9,419 nt of DNA from an uncultured Lachnospiraceae bacterium (GCA_902782815.1 CACZOS010000325.1:1-9419); one strand, 5' to 3'; counted from the first letter of the stretch, positions 1 to 7,561 are shown. Made by a program: numbers and translations. The notes: a model not told the origin generated them from the sequence alone.

Positions 1-1
1 T

Positions 2-808
2 CCCGGTCTTGTCGGTCCGCTGCTTGTGGGGGTATCCTGTGCAAAATCGCTTGCCTACAGCGCACATCTCCCTCTTGTGCCGGTTCATCATATAGAGGGG
101 CATATCAGTGCAAATTATATAGAACATGAAGATCTGGAGCCACCCTTTCTGTGCCTGGTGGCCTCCGGGGGACATTCCCATCTTGTGCTCGTCCGGGATT
201 ACGGAGTCTATGAGATTATCGGGAGAACCAGGGATGACGCTGCAGGAGAAGCCTTCGACAAGGTGGCCAGGGCCATCGGTCTGGGTTATCCCGGCGGTCC
301 CAAAGTGGACAAACTGGCCCGTGAGGGGAACAGTCATGCCATAGTATTTCCCCGGGCAAGAATTGACGATAATCCCTATGATTTCAGTTTCAGCGGCCTT
401 CAGTCCGCTGTATTAAATTACCTGGACCAGTGCCGGATGAAGGGTGAGGAGATAAACCGTGCGGATGTGGCCGCCTCCTTCCAGCAGGCGGTGATCGATG
501 TCCTTACCGATCATACCATCCGGGCTGCCAGAGGAATCGGAATCAGCCGGGTGGCCATAGCCGGAGGTGTTGCAGCCAACTCCACTCTCCGTGCCCGGAT
601 GAAAGAGGCCTGTGCCAGGAACCGCATGACCTTTTACCATCCATCCCCGGTGTATTGTACGGACAATGCCGCAATGATCGGAACAGCCGCCTACTACGAC
701 TATATCAATGGTGTGAGAGACGGATGGGATCTGAATGCGGTGGCAAACCTGAAGATCGGCGAGAGGAAAAAAGCATTACAGGAAAGTGATCACCATGAAT
801 CATGTTAG
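2..808 (+). CDS. tsaD: TsaD, tRNA N6-threonylcarbamoyladenosine transferase subunit (5' end missing)
   Basis: TsaD, with TsaB and TsaE, transfers the threonylcarbamoyl group from TC-AMP to A37 of tRNAs that read ANN codons, in the cytoplasm. The reading frame is open from base 2 (ends [12 protein letters not shown]), so the gene starts upstream. 268 codons are present and roughly 70-75 N-terminal residues of the usual ~340 are missing; the GTG at 26 is an internal valine codon and not the start. Family signatures follow in order: the metal-binding HxxxH in HHIEGH (from base 86), SGGHSHLV, the [13 protein letters not shown] segment, [27 protein letters not shown], and the C-terminal TDNAAMIG with the third metal ligand Asp (codon 662-664). 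The end overlaps the start of ispD by 14 nt. No frameshift or missing key residue was seen in the visible part. Confidence 0.96.
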   Translation, partial: PGLVGPLLVGVSCAKSLAYSAHLPLVPVHHIEGHISANYIEHEDLEPPFLCLVASGGHSHLVLVRDYGVYEIIGRTRDDAAGEAFDKVARAIGLGYPGGPKVDKLAREGNSHAIVFPRARIDDNPYDFSFSGLQSAVLNYLDQCRMKGEEINRADVAASFQQAVIDVLTDHTIRAARGIGISRVAIAGGVAANSTLRARMKEACARNRMTFYHPSPVYCTDNAAMIGTAAYYDYINGVRDGWDLNAVANLKIGERKKALQESDHHESC

Positions 809-1511
809 GACCATAGCCTTGATGATGGCGGCGGGAAAAGGCAGCCGGATGAAGGCAGACAAAAATAAGGTTTATCTGGAACTCTGCGGGAAACCGGTGC
901 TCTATTACTCCATGCTGGCATATGAAAAAAGCCGGGTGGACGAAATTATCCTGGTGGTGACTCCGGGAGACGAGGAGTACGTAAGGAAAGAAATCGTGGA
1001 AAGATACGGTTTTCGCAAGGTAGGGAAGATCGTCCCCGGAGGAAGCGAGCGGTTTGAATCCGTTTCCCTGGGCATCCGTTCATGCCCGGACCGGGGGGAA
1101 GCATACCTGCTGATCCATGATGGGGCCCGCCCCTTTATCCGGCCCGACCAGATCGATCTGTGTATAGAGGAGACCGGGAAATATAAGGCCTGTGCCATGG
1201 CCATGCCAGTCAAGGATACCATAAGGATCGTTGATGAGGAGGGATTTTCCCTTTCCACTCCCGACCGAAAAACCCTGTGGCTCATGCAGACACCCCAGTG
1301 CTGTCTGCTTTCCGAAGCCAGGGTTGCCTATAAACGGATGATGGATGCCTGGGATGGGGATATCACGGATGATGTCATGGTGCTGGAGCGTTATATCGGC
1401 AGACATTCCAGGATGATCAGAGGGAGCTACGACAATATCAAGCTGACCACTCCGGAGGACATGGTCATCGGAGAAACCATCCTGAACAAATATCTAGGAG
1501 ATAAACAATGA
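795..1511 (+). CDS. ispD: IspD, 2-C-methyl-D-erythritol 4-phosphate cytidylyltransferase
   Basis: IspD joins CTP and 2-C-methyl-D-erythritol 4-phosphate to give CDP-ME, the third step of the MEP isoprenoid pathway (cytoplasm). The 238-residue length is normal. Visible motifs are the nucleotide-binding AAGKGSR (12-18) with a downstream Lys (K25), HDGARP (108-113; usually HDAARP), PVKDTIR (138-144), TPDR with R158, QTPQ (165-168), TDD (191-193) and [10 protein letters not shown] (213-222) with K216. K25, D109, R158 and K216 match the catalytic or binding K, D, R and K of E. coli IspD. I chose ATG 795 because AGGAAAG (780-786) lies at normal spacing before it; an in-frame GTG at 786 lies inside that ribosome site. 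The gene overlaps tsaD by 14 nt and its TGA stop overlaps the next ATG (ATGA), so it is very likely in one operon with both and translationally coupled. Confidence 0.95.
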   Translation: MNHVRTIALMMAAGKGSRMKADKNKVYLELCGKPVLYYSMLAYEKSRVDEIILVVTPGDEEYVRKEIVERYGFRKVGKIVPGGSERFESVSLGIRSCPDRGEAYLLIHDGARPFIRPDQIDLCIEETGKYKACAMAMPVKDTIRIVDEEGFSLSTPDRKTLWLMQTPQCCLLSEARVAYKRMMDAWDGDITDDVMVLERYIGRHSRMIRGSYDNIKLTTPEDMVIGETILNKYLGDKQ

Positions 1512-3091
1512 GAAAATACATGGAAGAATACCCGGAGAAGGATTCCGCCGGGAAAAGGATGCTTCAGATCTTTCCGGAAGAGATCATGGATGAGATGGAA
1601 ACCGGGGAAGATCCGGATGAGGATACCCCGGATGAAGGTGAGACGGAAGACGGGGATGAAGTCGAGATAGAGATTGATCCCGATGAGGACGAACCGGAGA
1701 AAAAAGGGCCGGAATACTGCTCCATCTGTCACCGGAGCGAAGATCAGGGGGCCGTCCTGATCCATATGCCCAACCAGATGTGCATCTGTACTGACTGTAT
1801 GCAGAAATCCTTTGACAGTTTCGGAAAGGGATTTCCGGGAAGCGGGGTTCAGTTTCTGGATCTGTCCAATTTTGATCTCAACAGCATCCGGAACATGAAT
1901 CTCGGGGATCTTCTCACCGGAGCCACCCCCGCCCAGAAACCCAAGAAGGCCAAGAAAAAGAAGAAAAAGAAAAAAACGCAGGAACAGACTCTCACTCTCA
2001 AAAGTATCCCTGCTCCCCATCAGATCAAGGAGAGCCTGGATGAGTATGTGATCGGGCAGGATTATGCCAAGAAAGTGATGTCCGTTGCTGTTTATAACCA
2101 TTATAAGCGGGTCATCACCAACACCATGGATGAGATCGAGATCGACAAATCCAATATGCTGATGATCGGCCCCACCGGGTCCGGCAAGACTTATCTGGTC
2201 AGAACCCTGGCGCGACTGCTCAATGTGCCTCTGGCGGTCTGCGATGCCACCTCCCTTACGGAGGCAGGTTATATCGGAGATGATGTGGAGAGTGTTCTCT
2301 CCAAACTTCTGGCCAATGCCGATAACGATGTGGAAAAGGCAGAGAGAGGGATCATTTTCATCGACGAGATCGATAAGATCGCCAAGAAGAAAAACACCAC
2401 CAGCCGTGATGTCAGCGGCGAATCTGTCCAGCAGGGGCTTTTGAAGCTTCTGGAAGGAAGCGAGGTTGAGGTGCCGGTGGGAGCCAGCTCAAAGAATGCT
2501 ATGGTGCCCACTGTTATGATGGATACCAGAAACATCCTTTTTATCTGTGGCGGGGCTTTCCCGGATCTGGAAAAAATCATCAAAGAGAGAATGAAAAAAC
2601 AGACATCCATCGGTTTCCGGGCTGAGCTCAGGGATAAATATGACAACGAGGAAGATATCCTCCGCTATCTGACCATAGAAGACCTGAGAAAATACGGGAT
2701 GATCCCGGAGTTTCTCGGCCGTCTTCCTGTTCTGTTTACCTTGAGTCCCCTGTCTAAAGAGATGCTGGTGGATATCCTGAAGGAACCCAAAAATGCCATT
2801 CTGAAACAGTATCAGAAACTGTTGGCTTTGGATGAGGTGGATCTGCAGTTCGAGGACGGAGCCCTCATGGCCATCGCCGAGAAAGCCCTGGAGAAGGATA
2901 CCGGTGCCAGAGCGCTGCGGGCAATCATCGAAAAATTCATGCTGGATATCATGTATGAGATTCCCAAAGATGAGAACATCGGAAGAGTGACCATCACCGA
3001 GGATTATATCCGCAACAACGGGCTGCCGGTCATCGAGATGAGGCAGTATCTCCAGCTCAGACAGAAAACAGAGGAAAAAGAGAAGGAATAA
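1508..3091 (+). CDS. ClpX-like AAA+ unfoldase with acidic N-terminal extension
   Basis: A 527-residue relative of ClpX, the ATPase that unfolds proteins and feeds them to ClpP; ordinary ClpX is about 420 residues. Order: an acidic, probably disordered segment (28-64, 23 of 37 residues Asp/Glu); a zinc-binding domain with C71, C74, C94 and C97; a linker with 11 lysines in 13 residues (144-156); then the AAA+ module with Walker A GPTGSGKT (221-228), pore loop GYIG (254-257), Walker B IIFIDEID (282-289), RDVSGE (300-305), sensor-1 Asn in TRNILFICGG (340-349), ClpP-docking IGF (368-370), GRLPV with arginine finger R405, and sensor-2 GAR (466-468). Where ClpX has the RKH loop this protein reads GASSKNAM (325-332). 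ATG 1508 follows AGGAG (1496-1500) at 7 nt and overlaps the ispD stop. I infer a ClpX paralogue working with ClpP on different substrates. If the genome has no other clpX, it would be the sole ClpX. The general function is secure, the specificity unknown. Confidence 0.9.
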   Translation: MRKYMEEYPEKDSAGKRMLQIFPEEIMDEMETGEDPDEDTPDEGETEDGDEVEIEIDPDEDEPEKKGPEYCSICHRSEDQGAVLIHMPNQMCICTDCMQKSFDSFGKGFPGSGVQFLDLSNFDLNSIRNMNLGDLLTGATPAQKPKKAKKKKKKKKTQEQTLTLKSIPAPHQIKESLDEYVIGQDYAKKVMSVAVYNHYKRVITNTMDEIEIDKSNMLMIGPTGSGKTYLVRTLARLLNVPLAVCDATSLTEAGYIGDDVESVLSKLLANADNDVEKAERGIIFIDEIDKIAKKKNTTSRDVSGESVQQGLLKLLEGSEVEVPVGASSKNAMVPTVMMDTRNILFICGGAFPDLEKIIKERMKKQTSIGFRAELRDKYDNEEDILRYLTIEDLRKYGMIPEFLGRLPVLFTLSPLSKEMLVDILKEPKNAILKQYQKLLALDEVDLQFEDGALMAIAEKALEKDTGARALRAIIEKFMLDIMYEIPKDENIGRVTITEDYIRNNGLPVIEMRQYLQLRQKTEEKEKE

Positions 3092-3111
3092 TCAGGTTAT
3101 TCCTTGTTTTT
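3083..3111 (+). terminator. Intrinsic terminator after the ClpX-like gene
   Basis: A perfect 9-bp stem, AAGGAATAA (3083-3091) pairing with TTATTCCTT (3097-3105) around a TCAGG loop, is followed by a T-run (GTTTTT to 3111). The TAA stop of the upstream gene forms the end of the ascending arm. The stem is AT-rich, so termination may be partial. It marks the probable end of the tsaD-ispD-unfoldase transcript. Confidence 0.6.
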
Positions 3112-3161
3112 CCTTCTTTCTTGTGTAAGAATAAAGAAAAGATAATCTGGGGGTACGTATT

Positions 3162-5126
3162 ATGGATGAATTATATCTGAAATATTTAAGAAGCTTATCG
3201 GTTCAGTTTCCGACTATCGCCAAAGCATCCACGGAGATGATCAATCTTCAGGCAAGGCTGAATCTTCCCAAGGAGACAGAACATTTTGTATCCGACATCC
3301 ACGGAGAGTATGAACAGTTTCTGCATATCCTGAGAAACGGTTCGGGAGCCATCCGCAATAAGATTGAGGATGTTTTCGGCAGCACTTTGTCCCAGAAAGA
3401 CAAGAAAAGCCTGGCAGCCCTGATCTACTACCCGGAGGAGAAGGTGGAACAGATGAAACTCCGCCTTTCCCAGGATGAATTGCTTGACTGGTATAAGGTT
3501 TCACTGCATCGCCTTGTTGCCGTATGTAAAGAGAGTTCCGCAAAATATACCAGATCCAGACTGAGGAAGAATCTGCCTTCCGATTATTCGTATATCCTGG
3601 AGGAACTGCTCAGCGAGAACAACCGGGTGGTCCAGAAGGAAGAATACTATAACGAGATATTTGACACCATCATCCGGATTAACCGGGCCAAGGAATTCAT
3701 TGTGGCCATCTCCACAGCCATTCAGAGGCTGGTGGTTACCAGACTTCATATTATCGGCGATATATTCGACCGGGGTCCGGGACCACACATCATCATGGAT
3801 CACCTGATCAAAGACAATGTGGATGTGGATTTTCAGTGGGGAAACCATGATATCGTCTGGATGGGAGCCGCATCCGGCTCCTGGGTCTGCATTGCCAATG
3901 TGATCCGTCTCTGCGCCCGTTACAACAACATGGACGTCCTGGAGGACGGCTACGGCATCAATCTTCTCCCCCTGGCAACCTTTGCCCTGGATACCTATGG
4001 AGATGATCCCTGTGAGATCTTTCGAGGAAAGACCATGGTGGAGGTGCCCGCCAACGAAATTGAATTAAACACCAAGATGCACAAGGCTATCGCTATTCTC
4101 CAGTTCAAGCTGGAGGGACAGGTGATCAGAAAGCATCCCGAGTTCAAGATGGAGAAACGGAACCTTCTGGATAAGATCAATTATGAGGAAGGGACCATTA
4201 CTATTGACGGGAAGACTTATGATCTGCTGGATAAATCCTTCCCCACCATCATGCCGGATGATCCTTACGCACTCACGCCGGAAGAAGAAGAGCTGATGAA
4301 CAGGCTGTGCCTGAACTTTAAGAACTGTGACAAGCTGCAGGAACACATCCGCTTCATGTTCAACAAAGGAAGCCTCTACCTTTGTTACAACGGAAACCTT
4401 CTTTATCATGGCTGTGTTCCCATTGATAAGGACGGGTCCTTCCGGGAAGTCCAGATCAGGGACAAAAAATATAAGGGTAAGGCCCTCTATGATATCCTGG
4501 AATATTATATGAGGAAGGGGTATTATGAGCAGGAAGACAAGGAAGAGCATGAATATGGACAGGATATCATGTGGTATATCTGGTCCAATGAGAATTCCCC
4601 TGTCTTCGGAAAAGAGAAGATGGCCACCTTTGAGCGCTACTTTATCGCGGATAAGGCCCTTCATGAAGAAAAGAAGAATTATTATTACCAGCTGATCGAG
4701 AACGAAGAGATGGTGAACCGGATCATGACGGAATTCGGTATGGATCCCAATACAGCCCATATCATCAACGGTCATATGCCGGTGAAGACGGTCAAGGGCG
4801 AATCCCCGGTAAAATGCGGCGGAAAGGTCATGATCATCGACGGAGGGTTCTCCAGGGCCTATCATAAGACCACCGGTATCTCCGGTTATACCCTGATCTA
4901 CAATTCTTACGGATTGCGGCTGGTAGCCCATGAAACCTTCACTTCCACCGAGGATGTGATCGAGAAGGAGATCGACGTTCACTCCAGTACGGTCATCCGG
5001 GAACTTTCCAGCGTGAGGGAACGGGTATACGACACGGAGAGCGGAAAAAAATATCGCGAAAAGATAAAGGACCTGGAAGAGCTGCTTCTGGCCTATCGTT
5101 CCGGTCTCATTCTCGAGAGAGAGTAA
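3162..5126 (+). CDS. fbp: Class III (Firmicutes-type) fructose-1,6-bisphosphatase
   Basis: Hydrolyses fructose 1,6-bisphosphate to fructose 6-phosphate, the gluconeogenic step opposing phosphofructokinase. The 654-residue length matches the Firmicutes-specific class III enzyme (B. subtilis Fbp is about 670) and not the ~330-residue class I/II enzymes. The protein belongs to the metallophosphoesterase fold, with metal-site motifs SDIHGEY (44-50), GDIFDRGPG (199-207), GNHD (227-230), LYHG (414-417) and NGHMPV (536-541); DGGFSRAYHKTTGISGYTL (560-578) is a typical family segment. ATG 3162 follows GGGGG (3149-3153) with 8 nt spacing. The gene is set off from the upstream cluster by a terminator. 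A -10-like GATAAT lies at 3141-3146, but the best -35 at 17-nt spacing (TTCTTG, 3118-3123) is poor, so I do not call a promoter. ilvB starts 66 nt downstream with no terminator between, so partial co-transcription is possible. Nothing odd was seen. Confidence 0.95.
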   Translation: MDELYLKYLRSLSVQFPTIAKASTEMINLQARLNLPKETEHFVSDIHGEYEQFLHILRNGSGAIRNKIEDVFGSTLSQKDKKSLAALIYYPEEKVEQMKLRLSQDELLDWYKVSLHRLVAVCKESSAKYTRSRLRKNLPSDYSYILEELLSENNRVVQKEEYYNEIFDTIIRINRAKEFIVAISTAIQRLVVTRLHIIGDIFDRGPGPHIIMDHLIKDNVDVDFQWGNHDIVWMGAASGSWVCIANVIRLCARYNNMDVLEDGYGINLLPLATFALDTYGDDPCEIFRGKTMVEVPANEIELNTKMHKAIAILQFKLEGQVIRKHPEFKMEKRNLLDKINYEEGTITIDGKTYDLLDKSFPTIMPDDPYALTPEEEELMNRLCLNFKNCDKLQEHIRFMFNKGSLYLCYNGNLLYHGCVPIDKDGSFREVQIRDKKYKGKALYDILEYYMRKGYYEQEDKEEHEYGQDIMWYIWSNENSPVFGKEKMATFERYFIADKALHEEKKNYYYQLIENEEMVNRIMTEFGMDPNTAHIINGHMPVKTVKGESPVKCGGKVMIIDGGFSRAYHKTTGISGYTLIYNSYGLRLVAHETFTSTEDVIEKEIDVHSSTVIRELSSVRERVYDTESGKKYREKIKDLEELLLAYRSGLILERE

Positions 5127-5148
5127 ATATAAAAAAGCAGGAGAAATC

Positions 5149-5181
5149 ATGATGATTTCCGTTAAATACAAGTCAGATTAA
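5149..5181 (+). CDS. Possible 10-codon upstream ORF before ilvB
   Basis: The ORF reads MMISVKYKSD and is preceded by AGGAG (5139-5143) at 5 nt. Its stop TAA (5179-5181) runs straight into the ilvB ribosome site AGGAG (5181-5185). The start codon lies in a small hairpin, GAAATCA (5143-5149) pairing with TGATTTC (5153-5159) around TGA. The peptide contains one Ile and one Val, too few for a classic branched-chain attenuation leader, and no terminator follows before ilvB. It could couple translation into ilvB, or simply be chance. Function unknown. Confidence 0.3.
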   Translation: MMISVKYKSD

Positions 5182-5192
5182 GGAGAGAGAAG

Positions 5193-6926
5193 ATGAAGAT
5201 ATCAGGCAATAAATTGTTTGTGACCGCAATGAAAAAAGAAGGCGTGGATACGATATTCGGTTATCCCGGCGGGATGGTCGTCAATCTTCTCGATGAACTC
5301 TATAAGGCCCCGGGGATCAATATGGTCCTTCCCCGCCACGAGCAGGGACTGATCCATGCCGCGGACGGATATGCCAGAGCCACCGGCAAGGTGGGGGTAT
5401 GTCTGGTGACCAGCGGGCCCGGAGCCACCAACCTGGTAACAGGAATCGCAAATGCCAACTATGACAGTATCCCTCTGGTGTGCTTTACCGGACAGGTTCC
5501 GGAATACCTTATCGGAAACGACGCCTTCCAGGAAGTGGATATCGTGGGGATCACACGTAACGTGGCCAAGTTTGTCATCATGGTCCGGGACCGTGAGATG
5601 CTGGCTCAGAGGATCAAGGAAGCCTTCTATATCGCCCGGTCGGGGAAACCCGGTCCGGTGCTTGTGGATCTGCCTGCGGATGTCATGGCGGAACTGGGAT
5701 CCACATCCTATCCCACGGAGGTAAGTATCCGGGGATACAAACCCAATACCAGCATCCATATCGGCCAGCTGAAAAGGGCCCTTGCCCTGTTGAAGAAGGC
5801 CAAAAAACCCATGTTTCTGATCGGCGGCGGCGTGAATATCGCCCGGGCTAATGAAGAACTTACCGAACTGGTGGAAAAACTGGAGATTCCGGTGGTTACC
5901 TCAGTCATGGGAAGAGGAGCTATCTCCACGGACCACAGACTCTATTTCGGAAATATCGGTATGCACGGATGCTTCACCGCAAACCGGATCGCCAACGAGT
6001 GCGACCTGATGATCTCCATCGGCTGCCGGTTTAACGACCGCGTCACGGGAAGAATCGCCACCTTCGCCCCCAACGCCAAGATCGTCCATATTGATATCGA
6101 ATCCGCGGCCATCTCCAGAAATATCATCGTGGATATCCCCATCGTGGCAGATGCAAAACTTGCCATCATAAAGATGCTGGAGCACACCAAGCCTATGAAG
6201 CATGAAAAATGGGTGGCGGATATCATGGAATGGGAAAAGAATTATCCGCTTTTCCTTGAAGTGGAATCCGGGGTCAATCCCCAGAAGATCATGGAAACCC
6301 TGAATGAGATCTATGCGGATAAGGATACCATCTTTACTTCTGACGTAGGTCAGCACCAGATGTGGGCCAGCCAGTATCTGAAACTGGATTCCAGGCACAG
6401 ACTGATCCAGTCCGGAGGACTGGGTGTCATGGGATTCGGTCTTCCCTCTGCCGTGGGAGCCCAGATCGGGTGTCCTGAAAAAGAGGTGGTCTCCATCAAC
6501 GGAGACGGCGGTTTTCAGATGAATATGCAGGAACTGGCCACGGGAGTGGTGGAAAGACTTCCTCTGGTCAATATCATTCTTAACAATACCTTCCTGGGCA
6601 TGGTCCGCCAGATGCAGACCCAGTTCCACAAAAGCCGGTTCTCACTGACTAACCTCAACTGCTATAAGAACGAGTCCGGGGAAGTGATGGAGGAAGGTTT
6701 TGCTGAAATGGAATACGTCCCCAATTTTGTAAAACTGGCTGAAAGCTATAATTCAAAAGGCTTTCTGATTACCGAAGATGAGCAGCTTGAGCCTGTTCTC
6801 CGGGAAGCAAGAGCCTATGCCATGGAACACAGGCGGCCGGTTATCGTGGAATGTATGATATCCCCCGATGATCTGGTCCTGCCATGGATTCCCGGCGGCA
6901 AGAGTTTTGACGATATCTTAATCTAA
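5193..6926 (+). CDS. ilvB: Acetohydroxyacid (acetolactate) synthase large, catalytic subunit
   Basis: A ThDP/Mg/FAD enzyme that condenses two pyruvates to 2-acetolactate, or pyruvate with 2-ketobutyrate to 2-aceto-2-hydroxybutyrate: the first common step to valine, leucine and isoleucine. The 577 residues span the usual three domains. Seen: FGYPGG (22-27), the catalytic Glu E50 in PRHEQGLIHAADGYAR, SGPGATN (74-80), GQVP (100-103), GNIGMHG (253-259), DVGQHQMW (384-391), and the ThDP motif starting GDGG (437-440) and ending NN (464-465). Two oddities: GMVRQMQ (469-475) has Met474 where the family normally has Trp, and about 18 extra residues follow (around 489-508). Start ATG 5193 has AGGAG at 7 nt. 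ilvN follows after 12 nt, so the two form an operon. The closely related catabolic acetolactate synthase AlsS is less likely, because the regulatory subunit gene is adjacent. No T-box was seen upstream. Confidence 0.95.
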   Translation: MKISGNKLFVTAMKKEGVDTIFGYPGGMVVNLLDELYKAPGINMVLPRHEQGLIHAADGYARATGKVGVCLVTSGPGATNLVTGIANANYDSIPLVCFTGQVPEYLIGNDAFQEVDIVGITRNVAKFVIMVRDREMLAQRIKEAFYIARSGKPGPVLVDLPADVMAELGSTSYPTEVSIRGYKPNTSIHIGQLKRALALLKKAKKPMFLIGGGVNIARANEELTELVEKLEIPVVTSVMGRGAISTDHRLYFGNIGMHGCFTANRIANECDLMISIGCRFNDRVTGRIATFAPNAKIVHIDIESAAISRNIIVDIPIVADAKLAIIKMLEHTKPMKHEKWVADIMEWEKNYPLFLEVESGVNPQKIMETLNEIYADKDTIFTSDVGQHQMWASQYLKLDSRHRLIQSGGLGVMGFGLPSAVGAQIGCPEKEVVSINGDGGFQMNMQELATGVVERLPLVNIILNNTFLGMVRQMQTQFHKSRFSLTNLNCYKNESGEVMEEGFAEMEYVPNFVKLAESYNSKGFLITEDEQLEPVLREARAYAMEHRRPVIVECMISPDDLVLPWIPGGKSFDDILI

Positions 6927-6938
6927 GGAGGGATTACC

Positions 6939-7457
6939 ATGAGAGAAGTCAGTAATGAAAAGAAAAAAAGATGGGTATCTCTCTATGTGGAGAACCGTAT
7001 CGGTGTTCTTGCGCGTATCGCCAGCATGATGGCGGGAAAATCCTACAACATTGACAGTATCACCGTAGGTGTTACGGAGGACCCCACCGTTTCAAGGATG
7101 ACCATTGGCCTTTCCTCCGATGATCCCACTTTTGAACAGATAAAAAAACAGCTTAACCGCTGTGTGGAAGTAATCAAGCTGAATGATATAACGGATGCTC
7201 CCACCCACATGAAGGAGATTCTCTTCTTCAAGATTCATGACTGCTCCGAATTTGAAAAGGGGGAGATCTTCCGGATCGCCACCGTATTCGGCGCCAAAGC
7301 GATCGATTACGGGATCGACAGTGTGCTGCTGGAGTGTGTTGCCACGGAAGGAAAGAATAACGACCTTATCCGCCTGCTGATGGAAAAATTCCAGAAGGTG
7401 GAAGTGGTACGAGGCGGTATCGTGGCCGTGGAATCCATCAGCATGACGGACCGCTGA
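6939..7457 (+). CDS. ilvN: Acetohydroxyacid synthase small, regulatory subunit
   Basis: Binds and activates the IlvB subunit and usually confers feedback inhibition by valine. The 172 residues match the normal full-length small subunit (about 160-175). An N-terminal ACT domain spans roughly 11-85 (VSLYVENRIGVLARIASMM, SYNIDSITVG, EDPTVSRMTI), and a C-terminal domain (about 95-168) ends GGIVAVESISM. N19, G22 and N37 align with N11, G14 and N29 of E. coli IlvH, residues tied to valine binding, so feedback control by valine is probably intact (inference). ATG 6939 follows AAGGAGGG (6925-6932) with 6 nt spacing, and that site overlaps the ilvB stop, so translation of the pair is likely coupled. 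A strong terminator lies about 40 nt downstream, making this the last gene of the transcript. The related symbol ilvH is used for the same family. Confidence 0.95.
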   Translation: MREVSNEKKKRWVSLYVENRIGVLARIASMMAGKSYNIDSITVGVTEDPTVSRMTIGLSSDDPTFEQIKKQLNRCVEVIKLNDITDAPTHMKEILFFKIHDCSEFEKGEIFRIATVFGAKAIDYGIDSVLLECVATEGKNNDLIRLLMEKFQKVEVVRGGIVAVESISMTDR

Positions 7458-7495
7458 AACATTCGGTTCTGCAACTAAAAAGGAACATACAATAT

Positions 7496-7536
7496 AAAAC
7501 CCGAAGACGGCAATGTTGCCGCCTTCGGGTTTTTTT
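7496..7536 (+). terminator. Strong intrinsic terminator after ilvN
   Basis: The outer stem CCCGAAG (7500-7506) pairs with CTTCGGG (7523-7529), and the inner stem CGGCA (7508-7512) pairs with TGCCG (7517-7521) around an ATGT loop. One A/C mismatch (7507/7522) separates them. A T-run follows (7530-7536), and four A's lie before the stem. It closes the ilvBN transcript. Confidence 0.93.
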
Positions 7537-7561
7537 ACATCTCCTTTTCTTGCGGTAAATC

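Noticed and set aside
786..788. GTG start for ispD
   Set aside because: This GTG is part of the AGGAAAG ribosome site that serves ATG 795 at normal spacing, and homologues start close to the nucleotide-binding motif.
1427..2101. - strand open frame (224 codons) with Phe/Leu-rich, membrane-like stretches
   Set aside because: The hydrophobic run is the antisense of the lysine-rich linker of the unfoldase (AAG/AAA read as CTT/TTT). It is a shadow frame.
4065..5171. Long open frame on the - strand (about 368 codons) opposite fbp
   Set aside because: It lies entirely over the well-supported fbp gene, has no recognisable motif, and its hydrophobic Ile/Leu-rich composition is what the reverse strand of fbp codons gives.
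5127..5192. T-box riboswitch or terminator-type attenuator before ilvB
   Set aside because: The 66-nt gap is far too short for a T-box. There is no specifier/antiterminator layout and no hairpin with a T-run.
5901..6629. - strand open frame (242 codons) opposite ilvB
   Set aside because: Rich in His/Gly/Asp with no family motif, wholly inside ilvB, with no ribosome site or gene context. It is a shadow frame.
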